A stretch of DNA of 64,000 nucleotides. Source: Tannerellaceae bacterium (GTDB lineage Bacteria; Bacteroidota; Bacteroidia; Bacteroidales; Tannerellaceae). Made by a program: the position numbers and the translations under genes. Of the stretch, positions 43,048-51,734 are shown piece by piece; position 1 is the first letter of the stretch; each line of letters begins with the position of its first letter. Location: positions 23,864 through 87,863 of the forward strand of contig JAISWO010000036.1 of assembly GCA_031271045.1 (NCBI GenBank), in the 5' to 3' direction. The notes beneath the pieces were generated by a model. The model worked only from the letters and a program-made list of their open reading frames with translations, made no database searches and was not told where the DNA came from.

Positions 43048-44271
43048 TTAATATTCTATGTTCATCTTTGCCTCAACGGCATTAAATTCGTCATTCATAT
43101 TCAGGTTATAGTAAATGCCCCGCAAAGCGGTGAGGTATTCCCTTTCATCGGGTTTCTGCTGAATAGCTTTTTCGAAATAAGGCAAGGCCTTGCGGAAGAG
43201 GTCTTTCGCTTTGGCGGATTCTTCCTGGTATTGCTTTGTATCGTTCAGCATGTTGGCTTCGCCTAAGCGGGTGACGCCCTGGTTATAGTAGATGCGTCCG
43301 AGGTCGGAGAGGGCTTCTACGTAATTGGGATCTACTTCGAGGGCTTTGATGAAGTAGGTTTCCGCATTGGCATAGTCGCGCAGGCCGGATTCGTAGACGC
43401 GGCCCATGACGTCGTACAGTTGCGGGTTAGCCGGTTCCTGTTCAATAGCTTTTTGGAGGTATTCGACGGCCTGTTCGTTCCGGTTGGAATTGATGTAGGT
43501 GTCGATCAGGTTGAGGAGGTAGTATTTTTCTTCCGGAAACTTCTTCAATCCTTCGACGAGTATCTTTTCGACGTTCGCTGTGTCTTTGATCTGCTGGTAT
43601 TCGAAGATGAGGTACTGGTGGACGTCGTTAGCGCGGTAGTCGGTATTTTTGGCGCGATTCAACGCGGCGATTGCCAGTTCGGAATTGTTTAGCTGGGTGG
43701 CGGCTACGGCGGCATAAAATTGTACCATCATAAAGTTGGAGTCCTTTTCGGCTGCTTTTTCTCCCTTGAAGAGTTCCCATTCGGAGATCTTGATGTATTG
43801 CTGGAAGACGTCGTAGGCCTTTTGGTAGTCTCTTTCGTCAAAATAGTAGGCGCCGGCGTTGAGATAATAGATGTGGTCGGCTCCTAATATGCCTTTGATA
43901 TCTTTGGTGTACCGGGGCTTCACTTTTCCTTTGGCGTCGGGCTTTTGGTCCAGTTCGTAGGCTTTTTCAAAGAAAGGAAGGACGTTGGACAGGGCGGTGT
44001 ACATAACGGCTTCGTTAGGTTGTTGTCCGAGCAATTGTTTCATCCTTTCGGCGCTGAATTGTTGGTCTTCCACAAAACCGGCCACATACCATGTTTTGGG
44101 GTCGTTCTGTGTTTCGGGGTTTGCCAGGGCGCTTTTTATCAGTTCCCGGGCTTCGCTAAAGTTTGCGTTGGTTCCTTTGGCTATGCTTTGTGCTTCACTG
44201 ACGGCCTTTTTCTGTCCAAAAGCAGCGGATACTGCAACGCATAATGCGATTGTTAAGAATACTCGTTTCAT
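43048..44271 (-). CDS. Secreted/periplasmic TPR protein
   Basis: A protein of 407 residues from MKRVFLTIALCVAVSAAFGQ (44271; an ATG two codons upstream is also possible), with a signal peptide. At least five TPR-like units follow, for example AGAYYFDERDYQKAYDVFQQYIK, PQLYDVMGRVYESGLRDYANAETYFIKAL and VEALSDLGRIYYNQGV. It is probably periplasmic and acts as a scaffold; no partner is shown. It lies 35 nt downstream of gyrA on the same strand, perhaps co-transcribed with it, and ends at its own terminator. Confidence 0.85.
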   Translation of the reverse strand: MKRVFLTIALCVAVSAAFGQKKAVSEAQSIAKGTNANFSEARELIKSALANPETQNDPKTWYVAGFVEDQQFSAERMKQLLGQQPNEAVMYTALSNVLPFFEKAYELDQKPDAKGKVKPRYTKDIKGILGADHIYYLNAGAYYFDERDYQKAYDVFQQYIKISEWELFKGEKAAEKDSNFMMVQFYAAVAATQLNNSELAIAALNRAKNTDYRANDVHQYLIFEYQQIKDTANVEKILVEGLKKFPEEKYYLLNLIDTYINSNRNEQAVEYLQKAIEQEPANPQLYDVMGRVYESGLRDYANAETYFIKALEVDPNYVEALSDLGRIYYNQGVTRLGEANMLNDTKQYQEESAKAKDLFRKALPYFEKAIQQKPDEREYLTALRGIYYNLNMNDEFNAVEAKMNIEY

Positions 44272-44312
44272 TGTCATTGTCTTTTGAAATTAAATATGTT
44301 ATTATTTATTTG

Positions 44313-46814
44313 TTATTCTTCTGCTGGTGATTCGTTGCTGTCCGTTTGTTCCTGTTCGTCTTCTTCGGACATTACTTTGCATACGGATGCTATTTCGTCG
44401 TGCCGTTTTTCGAGGTTGATCAAACGTACTCCTTGCGTCGCACGTCCGATGACATTAATATCCCGCACCGTCATGCGTATGGTGACGCCGGATTTATTGA
44501 TGATCATAATATCGTTTTGTTCGGTGACGTTTTTGATGGAAACCAGTTTGCCTGTTTTCTCGGTGATATGAATGGTTTTAACGCCTTTGCCTCCGCGGTT
44601 GGTGATACGGTAGTCGTCTATCTGCGATCGTTTGCCGTATCCTTGTTCGGATATGACCAGTGCGGTCTCGGCGTCTTTGTCTTTTATGCAGATCATCCCG
44701 ACGACTTCGTCTGTGGGGTCATTGTCCAGCGTCATGCCTTTTACGCCGGAGGCGGTGCGCCCCATCACGCGGACAAGGCTTTCGTGGAAGCGTATGGCGC
44801 GCCCGTTACGGTTGGCGATGATCACTTCATTGTTCCCGTTGGTCATCCTTACGTCTATCAGGCCGTCGTCTTCGCGCAGAGTAATGGCATTGACGCCGTT
44901 CTGACGTGGGCGGGAGTAGGATTCCAGCAGGGTTTTCTTGATAAAGCCTTTGCGTGTGCAGAACAGGAGGTAGTGCGAGTTGATAAATTCGACGTCTGAT
45001 TTCAGGCGTTTGATGCGTATAAAGGCGTTCACCTTGTCGTCTTGTTCGATGTTCAGGATATTCTGTATGGCTCTTCCCTTGGTGTTCTTTGCGCCTTCGG
45101 GTATGTCGTATACTTTCAGCCAGTAGCATCGTCCTTTGGCGGTGAAGATTAACAGGGTGGCGTGCATGGAGGCGGGATAGATGTATTCCACAAAGTCTTC
45201 GTTGCGGGTTTCCGAGCCTTTCGCTCCTACTCCTCCTCGTCCCTGGGCGCGAAATTCGCTGAGCTTCGTCCGCTTGATATAGCCCATGTGGGAGATCGTG
45301 ATGACCATCTCTTCGTCGGCATAGAAGTCTTCCGGATTCAGTTCTTCGGAGGCATAGATGATGTCTGTTTTGCGTTTGTCGCCGTACTTGTCTTTTATTT
45401 CCCGGAGTTCGTCCTTGATGACTTGCATGCGGAGGTCTGCATTTTCCAATATGTCTTTCAAATGGGCAATCAGGCGGGCTATTTCTTCGTATTCGGCGCG
45501 TAGTTTGTCTTGCTCAAGGCCGGTCAACTGGCGGAGCCGCATTTCTACGATTGCGCGCGACTGTTGTTCGCTAAGGGCAAAGCGTTCCATCAGATGGACG
45601 ATTGCTTCCTGCGGACTTTTTGATGCCCGGATAAGGGCGATGACTTCATCTATATTGTCGGATGCAATGATCAATCCTTCCAGGATATGTGCGCGTTCTT
45701 CGGCTTTCTTCAACTCGAACTGGGTGCGGCGGACAATGACTTCATGCCGGTGGTCGACAAAGGCTTTGATCTGGTCCTTCAGGTTTAATTGCTTCGGGCG
45801 TCCGTTGACGAGCGCAATATTATTGACGCTGAAGGATGATTGCAGGGCGGTCATCTTGTATAGTTTGTTCAGCACGACGCTGGCATTGGCGTCTCGCTTA
45901 ACATCTACGACAATACGCATCCCGTTGCGGTCCGACTCGTCGTTTACATACGATATGCCTTCCAGTCGTTTGTCGTTGACTAAATCGGCTATAAACTTAA
46001 TCAGCTCGGCTTTGTTGACCAGATACGGTATTTCCGAGATGACGATCTTTTCGTGATTGTTTTCTATCTCAATTTCGGCTTTCCCTCGGAGGATGATTTT
46101 CCCTTTGCCTGTCTCAAAGGCATCTTTCACTCCGGCGTATCCGTATATTGTGGCGCCGGTAGGGAAATCGGGGGCTTTGACGTATTGCATCAGTCCTGCC
46201 ACGTCGATATCTCCCCGGCTGTCGATATAAGCGATACATCCATCCAGTACTTCACTCATATTATGGGGCGGCATATTGGTTGCCATTCCTACGGCAATGC
46301 CGGATGCTCCGTTTACCAGCAGGTTCGGTATACGGGTAGGCAGAACGGTCGGTTCTTTCAGGGTGTCATCAAAATTCAACTGGAAGTCGACGGTGTCTTT
46401 GTCAATATCGCGAAGCATTTCTTCGGCCAGCCGGCTCAACCGGGCTTCCGTATAACGCATAGCTGCCGGCATATCGCCATCTACCGAACCGAAATTCCCT
46501 TGCCCATCTATCAAAGGATACCGTAATGACCAGGTCTGAGCCATACGTACCATAGCAAAATATACGGCTGTATCTCCGTGCGGGTGGTATTTCCCTAAAA
46601 CGTCACCCACTATTCTTGCAGATTTTTTATAAGGTTTGTCGGGTGTATTCCCCAGCTCGTTCATCCCAAATAGTACACGGCGGTGAACAGGCTTAAATCC
46701 ATCCCGAACATCCGGAAGAGCGCGCGAAACGATGACAGACATTGAATAATCTATGTATGCCGACTTCATTTCCTCCTCGATGTTAATCTTTATAATTCTG
46801 TCTTGATCAATCAT
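44313..46814 (-). CDS. gyrA: DNA gyrase subunit A
   Basis: A protein of 833 residues. The N-terminal breakage-reunion domain has [25 protein letters not shown] sequence, the quinolone region [19 protein letters not shown] and the catalytic tyrosine in [11 protein letters not shown]. The C-terminal half has six beta-pinwheel blades, with the GyrA box region [10 protein letters not shown], and an acidic tail ([17 protein letters not shown]). It introduces negative supercoils together with GyrB. The residue equivalent to Ser83 of E. coli is Thr. Confidence 0.96.
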   Translation of the reverse strand: MIDQDRIIKINIEEEMKSAYIDYSMSVIVSRALPDVRDGFKPVHRRVLFGMNELGNTPDKPYKKSARIVGDVLGKYHPHGDTAVYFAMVRMAQTWSLRYPLIDGQGNFGSVDGDMPAAMRYTEARLSRLAEEMLRDIDKDTVDFQLNFDDTLKEPTVLPTRIPNLLVNGASGIAVGMATNMPPHNMSEVLDGCIAYIDSRGDIDVAGLMQYVKAPDFPTGATIYGYAGVKDAFETGKGKIILRGKAEIEIENNHEKIVISEIPYLVNKAELIKFIADLVNDKRLEGISYVNDESDRNGMRIVVDVKRDANASVVLNKLYKMTALQSSFSVNNIALVNGRPKQLNLKDQIKAFVDHRHEVIVRRTQFELKKAEERAHILEGLIIASDNIDEVIALIRASKSPQEAIVHLMERFALSEQQSRAIVEMRLRQLTGLEQDKLRAEYEEIARLIAHLKDILENADLRMQVIKDELREIKDKYGDKRKTDIIYASEELNPEDFYADEEMVITISHMGYIKRTKLSEFRAQGRGGVGAKGSETRNEDFVEYIYPASMHATLLIFTAKGRCYWLKVYDIPEGAKNTKGRAIQNILNIEQDDKVNAFIRIKRLKSDVEFINSHYLLFCTRKGFIKKTLLESYSRPRQNGVNAITLREDDGLIDVRMTNGNNEVIIANRNGRAIRFHESLVRVMGRTASGVKGMTLDNDPTDEVVGMICIKDKDAETALVISEQGYGKRSQIDDYRITNRGGKGVKTIHITEKTGKLVSIKNVTEQNDIMIINKSGVTIRMTVRDINVIGRATQGVRLINLEKRHDEIASVCKVMSEEDEQEQTDSNESPAEE

Positions 46815-47030
46815 TTAATCTCATATTAATTACAATCGTCCTTTTTATTTTGAAAAAGTGCACTAAGGTAGCATTTTTCCATGTACCATGAAACATTTTT
46901 AAATGTTATTTCATACTTTGCCGTATCAACCGGTGATTATTCAAAACAAAGAAGAATGTACTATTGTCCAGCCTTTCAATATTATTCCGGGGTATGCGTA
47001 GAGACAAAAAGCCGCTTCAAAGATTTCTCC

Positions 47031-47069
47031 AAAAAAGAGAGGAGTTGAACATCCCATTTCAACTCCTCT
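47031..47069 (-). terminator. Terminator after the small secreted protein gene
   Basis: A perfect 12-bp stem (AGAGGAGTTGAA 47038-47049 with TTCAACTCCTCT 47058-47069), then six T on the - strand (47036-47031). It is partly bidirectional, with four T on the + strand. Confidence 0.85.
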
Positions 47070-47091
47070 TTTCATTATCCGGGGATGCCCG

Positions 47092-47481
47092 CTATTTTAT
47101 GCGGGTCATCTCAATGGCAGGCATTTCTCCGAAATCGGAAATCAGTTCCTGCATCAGTTTGTCTCCGTTCAGATAGAAGACAACTTTCAGCTCGAAATCC
47201 GGAATATCCAGCGTTCCGGCATATTTGCCGTTTTCTAATTTCAGCGCCGAAGAAGTTACTTCTCCCATCGGATTGGAAAGAGTTGCTTTGGTTTCCCCAT
47301 TTACGGTAGCAATCTTGCATGTACCGCTTATCGGGTCGCCTCCTCCCATCATGTCCGGCATCGAATACGACCATTCGCCTGCCAGCTTTTTCAGGTCATT
47401 GTCCTGGGCATACGTCAAAACATACTGGGCGGTCAGCATAGCAACGCACAGCATACAAATTTTTAATACTCTTGTTTTCAT
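47092..47481 (-). CDS. Small secreted lipocalin-like protein
   Basis: A protein of 129 residues with signal peptide (MKTRVLKICMLCVAMLTAQYVLTYAQ). The mature part begins DLKKLAGEWSYSMPDMMGGGDP and alternates short beta strands (ISGTCKIATVNGETKATL, KYAGTLDIPDFELKVVFYLNG), as in small lipocalin-like domains with a G-x-W near the start. Its ligand is unknown. It has a long 5' leader with a terminator-like hairpin and its own downstream terminator, so it is a single-gene unit. Confidence 0.75.
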   Translation of the reverse strand: MKTRVLKICMLCVAMLTAQYVLTYAQDNDLKKLAGEWSYSMPDMMGGGDPISGTCKIATVNGETKATLSNPMGEVTSSALKLENGKYAGTLDIPDFELKVVFYLNGDKLMQELISDFGEMPAIEMTRIK

Positions 47482-48022
47482 AATGATTACGTTTTTATAT
47501 TAGGTTATATATAAAGAAAGGGGATGTCGTTCATTAGGGGTACAAAGTCGCTTTCTGCGGGATGTCCGCGGAAAGGTGTATAAGGCATCAGTATAAGTAT
47601 GTTCTTGATCTTTGTCATTCTTTCTATGTTTTATATGATATTAATTTCGTTGCAACTAAAACCTTCCTTTAATCGCGGATAAAATATCCGGCAAAAAACA
47701 GAAGGAGGGTATATAAAAAAATTAGAGGGTGTCTCCCGACATCCCCTAACCAACTTTGTTAACCTTAAATCTAATACTATTATGAAAAAACCACAGTGCA
47801 AAAGTACGGGGTTTTTTATAACCTGCAATAGTTTAAATACTAAATAATGTTTTGCCACACGTAAAAAATGCTAATAGCATCGAATTTGTTCCGTTATAGG
47901 GATGATTTTACTTGCAGAAACCCCCGCCGGCCTGCCCGAAGAGGGAAAAAGAGGGCTATACCCGCAGGGGATTTCTGTTCGTTGGTCAGCGGCAGGATGT
48001 GATATGCCTTTGTTGGAGGGTT
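47482..48022. other. Long intergenic region with a leader RNA candidate
   Basis: 541 nt between two - strand genes. It includes the leader of the gene at 47481 (promoter, hairpin and U tract between 47712 and 47806). To the right, 47890-48022 has no clear signal apart from lying downstream of the HMA gene. A 75-codon frame at 47631-47858 (-) is not supported as a gene. Confidence 0.5.
47712..47806 (-). ncRNA. Candidate attenuated 5' leader RNA
   Basis: On the - strand a -7 box TACTTTTG is at 47806-47799, with ATTG about 18 nt upstream as a weak -33. About 50 nt downstream comes a hairpin (AGGG-x2-TGTC, loop GGGA, GACA-CCCT; 47747-47726) followed by seven T (47721-47715). This would give an RNA of about 80 nt, or read through to the gene at 47481 with a leader of about 310 nt. 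The segment ATAGTATTAGATTTAAGG near its start looks familiar from other Bacteroidetes leaders, but I cannot name it. Confidence 0.4.
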
Positions 48023-48358
48023 TCATTTCCTGTACTTGCAGCAGTTGGGGAGGGTGTTGTAGGTTTTGTCGTCGGCTTTGTCTTTGTTGGTGTCGTGGCC
48101 GGACTGGGCTACAGCTTTGCTGACGGCGTCGAGGTTTGTTTTGACGGCGTCGTAATGGATGTGCAACTGTCCGTTGGCTTTGTTCCAGACGGCAGAGCTG
48201 ACGCCTTTCACACTTTGGGCGGCTTTCTCGATGCGTGTTTTACACATGTCGCACGCGCCTCCTACTTTCAGGTTGCCGTGGGCTTCTTCTGCATTTGCGC
48301 TTACGCCGTTTGCCGTCAGGAAGAGGACTGCGGCAAACCATAAGATGAACTTCTTCAT
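48023..48358 (-). CDS. Secreted heavy-metal-associated (HMA) domain protein
   Basis: A protein of 111 residues with signal peptide MKKFILWFAAVLFLTANGVSANA. An HMA ferredoxin-like fold follows with metal-binding Cys36-x2-Cys39 in GGACDMCKTRIEKAAQ. It ends with a second cysteine pair (Cys106-Cys107, LPNCCKYRK). It probably binds Cu(I) or Ag(I) in the periplasm and passes it to the efflux pump. It is closely similar to the C-terminal domain of the CusB-like protein 35 nt upstream, including the CC tail, which indicates duplication. Confidence 0.88.
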   Translation of the reverse strand: MKKFILWFAAVLFLTANGVSANAEEAHGNLKVGGACDMCKTRIEKAAQSVKGVSSAVWNKANGQLHIHYDAVKTNLDAVSKAVAQSGHDTNKDKADDKTYNTLPNCCKYRK

Positions 48359-48393
48359 TTGCTTTTCTTTTTAGGATTGATTGATATTAATTG

Positions 48394-49935
48394 TTAGTTA
48401 GGAGTCCTGTACTTGCAGCAATCCGGCAGGGCGAGGTAGATCTTGTCGTCGGCTTTGTAGGCGCCGGCGTCGTGTCCGGATTGGGCTACGGAGCGGGCAA
48501 CTGCGTCGGCAGATGTTTGCTCCGGGTCATATTCCAAGTGTAATTGTTTCGTTTCCATATTCCAAGAGGCAAAGATAACACCCTTTGTTTGTTTCGCTGC
48601 ATTTTCGATCCTTTCTTTGCACATTTCGCAGAGTCCCTGGACGGTGAGCATGGCGTGGGCTTCTCCGGAAGAAGTGGGGGAGTCGTTGTTCATCATGCTG
48701 CGCTTGCCTTCCAGTTGGGCGCTGGCGTCTACGGCGAAGGTTCCGCTGCTGACGACCTCCTCACCTTCGGCGAGGCCGGACAGTACGATGCAGGCGTCTC
48801 CCAGCGAAGGCCCCAGCTCGATTTCCCGCAGCGAGAAGATGGGGGTAGGGGTGTCCGGTTGCTTTACGTATACGATGGAGCGCTTGCCGGTCCAGAGTAC
48901 GGCTGTTTTGGGGACTGACAGACTGTTTTCCAGTCCGCCGGGCGAGGCTTCGACTACGGCATGGGCATACATTTCGGGCTTCAGCAGGCGGCCGGGGTTG
49001 GGCGTCTCTACTCTTACCTTGGCTGTGCGGGTGGTTTTATTGAGCGAGGGGTCGATGAAGGATATTTTTCCCGTATACGTTTTGCCCGGTAAGGCCTGCA
49101 AGACGTAGGATATTGCGTCGCCGGTTTTCAGGTAAGGAAGGTCGGCTTCGTAGGCGTCGAACATCGCCCACACCGAGGAGAGGTCGGTCAGCTCGAAGAG
49201 GACGCTCCCCGGATTGACGTAATCGCCCTGGGCAACTCTGCGGGCTGTGACGATGCCTTCGGTATCGGCTGTGACGTCGATAAGGGGAGAAGCCTGCCCC
49301 GACTGTTCAATGGCGGCGATCCGGCTGTCGGTCAGTTTCAGGAGGCGGAGCTTCTGTCGGGCGGCTTCCAGAAGGGGGGTTGAACGTATCCTGGCGGCTT
49401 CCAGCAACTCTTGCTGGGCGTTGAGCAGGTCGGGCGAATAGAGGGTGGCGATGATCTGCCCCTGCCGGATGGTTTCGCCGGTGAAGCGGACGAACAACTC
49501 TTCGATCCGTCCGTTTGTATGCGCTACTTGCGAGCGTGCCAGGCGTTCGTCGGGCTGTATGGTTCCGTAGAGGCGTACTTCCTTCACGGGTTTCGAGCGG
49601 TTTACCTGCGTGGTGCGGATATTGGCCAAGGCTACGGCCTCGGGGGAGAGTGTGATGCTTCCGGGGCTTGCGGCCTCGTCTATTGCGCCGGCTGTTTTCA
49701 CAGGGATAAGATCCATGGCGCAGAGAGGACATTTGCCGGGTTTATCCTGCCGGATCTGCGGGTGCATGGAGCAGGTCCATACCTGGGCATTCTCTTCAGG
49801 GTGAGGATGCGTATGCGTATGTTCGTCCGGGGTTTCCGGCGAGCGGGAGAAAAACCACCATCCTGCGGCTAATCCTACGACCATCCCTCCCAAAACATAG
49901 AGGAAGGGCTTCTTTAAATCTTTACTTATTATCAT
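48394..49935 (-). CDS. CusB-like RND efflux adaptor with added HMA domain
   Basis: A protein of 513 residues. It has a membrane anchor (about 11-29), a His-rich spacer (HTHTHPHP, 39-46), a heavy-metal-binding domain with WTCSMHPQI and GKCPLCAMDL (53-78), the CusB adaptor core (barrel-sandwich TVRLYGTIQPDERL-like and beta-barrel ALPGKTYTGKISFIDP), then an HMA domain from about 425 with Cys436-x2-Cys439 and the CC tail (506-507). It links CusA and TolC and would bind and deliver copper or silver. C-terminal HMA fusions on CusB are unusual. It is separated from the TolC gene by a 23-nt repeat array. Confidence 0.9.
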   Translation of the reverse strand: MIISKDLKKPFLYVLGGMVVGLAAGWWFFSRSPETPDEHTHTHPHPEENAQVWTCSMHPQIRQDKPGKCPLCAMDLIPVKTAGAIDEAASPGSITLSPEAVALANIRTTQVNRSKPVKEVRLYGTIQPDERLARSQVAHTNGRIEELFVRFTGETIRQGQIIATLYSPDLLNAQQELLEAARIRSTPLLEAARQKLRLLKLTDSRIAAIEQSGQASPLIDVTADTEGIVTARRVAQGDYVNPGSVLFELTDLSSVWAMFDAYEADLPYLKTGDAISYVLQALPGKTYTGKISFIDPSLNKTTRTAKVRVETPNPGRLLKPEMYAHAVVEASPGGLENSLSVPKTAVLWTGKRSIVYVKQPDTPTPIFSLREIELGPSLGDACIVLSGLAEGEEVVSSGTFAVDASAQLEGKRSMMNNDSPTSSGEAHAMLTVQGLCEMCKERIENAAKQTKGVIFASWNMETKQLHLEYDPEQTSADAVARSVAQSGHDAGAYKADDKIYLALPDCCKYRTPN

Positions 49936-49982
49936 ATTTATATTTATTATCAGATATTACGCATCCCGGTTGCAAGTCGCCT

Positions 49983-50143
49983 GTCCACAACGTTGTCTAC
50001 GATCCGTCCACAACATTGTCTACGATCCGTCCACAACGTTGTCTACGATCTGTCCACAACGTTGTCTACGATCCGTCCACAGCGTTGTCTACGATCTGTC
50101 CACAGCGTTGTGGACGATCTGTCCACAACGTTGTCAAACGTCT
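49983..50143. repeat. 23-nt palindrome-centred tandem array (7 units) inside the copper locus
   Basis: Units start at 49983, 50006, 50029, 50052, 50075, 50098 and 50121. The consensus is GTCCACAACGTTGTCTACG plus ATCY. ACAACGTTGT is a perfect 10-bp palindrome in most units; the unit at 50098 has 7-bp arms GTCCACA/TGTGGAC around GCGT. The period and core match the array at 33247-33384. It lies between the TolC and CusB genes, which are in the same direction. Confidence 0.93.
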
Positions 50144-50193
50144 CTTGGTGGCGGCGGCGGGAGGGGGTGCGTAACATGAGTTATTACTATTTG

Positions 50194-51723
50194 TTATTCA
50201 CTAAACAAACCGTACAGTCGCCGGATAGCTGCCACCATCGTATTGTAGGTTGCGATGGCGTCGGCTTCTTTGAGTTGGTAGTCGAGCAACTGACGCTGTA
50301 TCTGTATGACGCCGGTCAGTTCGGCCTTGCCGGAGGTGAACTCCTGCGCTGCTAAGTTGGCGACGCTGTGGGTCAGGGCGGTTTGACGGCGGTAGAGGTC
50401 TATGCGGCGGGTGGCATCGTCGAGGAGGAAGAGCGACTGGTGCAGCTCGGCTTCGAGGCGGTTGGCAGCGTCTGTCTGTTTCTCCCGGCTGGCCTGTTGC
50501 AAGAGGCGGCTCTCCTTTTGGGCGGCCTTGTACTTATTACGGTAGAGGGGGATGCTGACCGAGAACATAGGCATCAGCATATCCTTGCCGTTCATGGCCG
50601 GCGTTTCACTTGCCATAGCGTCCATATTGTCGCCTGCCGTCGCGTTTCTCAGGGGAGCCATCAGCATATACTGGAGGCCAACGCCCCACATGGGGTAGCT
50701 CATCCGGCGCTGCATCACGGCCTTGGCGCCGTAGGCGAGCGATTCTTCGCGCAGCATGGCCAGCATGGGGTTCTGTTCGTTCATCTCCGCAAGGATGGTC
50801 TGCGCATCGGCCTGAAAGGAGACGGGCGCCAGGCTGTCGGGCAAGGCGATGAGGCTGCCGGAGGGGCGGTTCAGCAGCAGGTTGAAGCGCACTGTCCCGG
50901 CCGCTATCTCTGCCCGCAGGCTTTCGAGGCGGCTCTCCAACTCCATTTTTTCGAGCTGTAAGCGCAGTACGTCCGACATGCCTTGCGCGGCGCCTCCCAT
51001 GCCGGACGTCATGGAGTCATCCATCGGCGGTGCGGCGCCTGCGGCGGATGTTGCCTGCATCGAGGCGCTTCCTCCCATATCCATGCCGGCGGAAGGCGAG
51101 GCGAGGGAGGAAGACGGGGCGCTGCGGGCAGGCGCAGGCGACGGATAGGCATTGCCCTGCGAACCACTTCCGGAGGCGAACCGCCGAAGGGCGAGCTGCT
51201 CCAACTGTTCCAGCCACCGGAGGTTGGCCTCGCTATGGAGAACCTGCCGGCGGAGGGCGCAGAGGGCGTACCATTGGGTGTAGACGTCCATCAGGACGTC
51301 GTCGCGCGTCTGGCGAAACTGCTCCCGGTTCATATTCGCCATGTGTTGCGCTTCGGTGCGGGCCGCCTTGCGGACGCCGAACCAGGGGAACATCTGCATC
51401 ACCTGGAACTGGGCCACCTGACGGCCTTCGGCCAACTCCATCGGGCTGAGGAAAGCGCCTGCCTCGAGCGTCGGGTCGTCATAGGCGCCTGCCTGCGGAA
51501 GTTGTTCGAGCGAAGCCTCGGCAGCCAGGCGCGCGGCGATGATGGAGGGATTATTCTCTGCCGCTATGGAGAGGTAGTATGCCAGCGAATCTTCCTGCGC
51601 ATGGAGCGGGAGGAAGCTGCCCGCCGCCAGCAGCAGGACCGGCAGGCAGGAGGCCTTTATGAAAGAAGACACTCCTTGTCTCAGGTCGTATCCCATCGTC
51701 TTTGAATGTATTTCCTTGTGCAT
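50194..51723 (-). CDS. TolC-family outer membrane efflux protein (CusC-like) with Met-rich insert
   Basis: A protein of 509 residues with a signal peptide (MGYDLRQGVSS... to HAQ; ATG at residue 10 may be the true start). The two TolC-type helical repeats are seen (SLAYYLSIAAENNPSIIAAR; the C-terminal ASREKQTDAANRLEAELHQSL). Between helices, residues about 184-249 form a low-complexity Ser/Ala/Pro/Gly stretch with eight Met residues (GMDMGGSASM, PPMDDSMTSGMGG). It would form the outer membrane duct of the CusABC-like pump. The Met-rich insert might bind Cu(I). It is 11 nt downstream of cusA. Confidence 0.88.
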   Translation of the reverse strand: MHKEIHSKTMGYDLRQGVSSFIKASCLPVLLLAAGSFLPLHAQEDSLAYYLSIAAENNPSIIAARLAAEASLEQLPQAGAYDDPTLEAGAFLSPMELAEGRQVAQFQVMQMFPWFGVRKAARTEAQHMANMNREQFRQTRDDVLMDVYTQWYALCALRRQVLHSEANLRWLEQLEQLALRRFASGSGSQGNAYPSPAPARSAPSSSLASPSAGMDMGGSASMQATSAAGAAPPMDDSMTSGMGGAAQGMSDVLRLQLEKMELESRLESLRAEIAAGTVRFNLLLNRPSGSLIALPDSLAPVSFQADAQTILAEMNEQNPMLAMLREESLAYGAKAVMQRRMSYPMWGVGLQYMLMAPLRNATAGDNMDAMASETPAMNGKDMLMPMFSVSIPLYRNKYKAAQKESRLLQQASREKQTDAANRLEAELHQSLFLLDDATRRIDLYRRQTALTHSVANLAAQEFTSGKAELTGVIQIQRQLLDYQLKEADAIATYNTMVAAIRRLYGLFSE

Positions 51724-51734
51724 AGATTATGTCT

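Noticed and set aside
47631..47858. - strand ORF of 75 codons
   Set aside because: It covers the promoter and hairpin of the leader RNA candidate and has no recognisable features.
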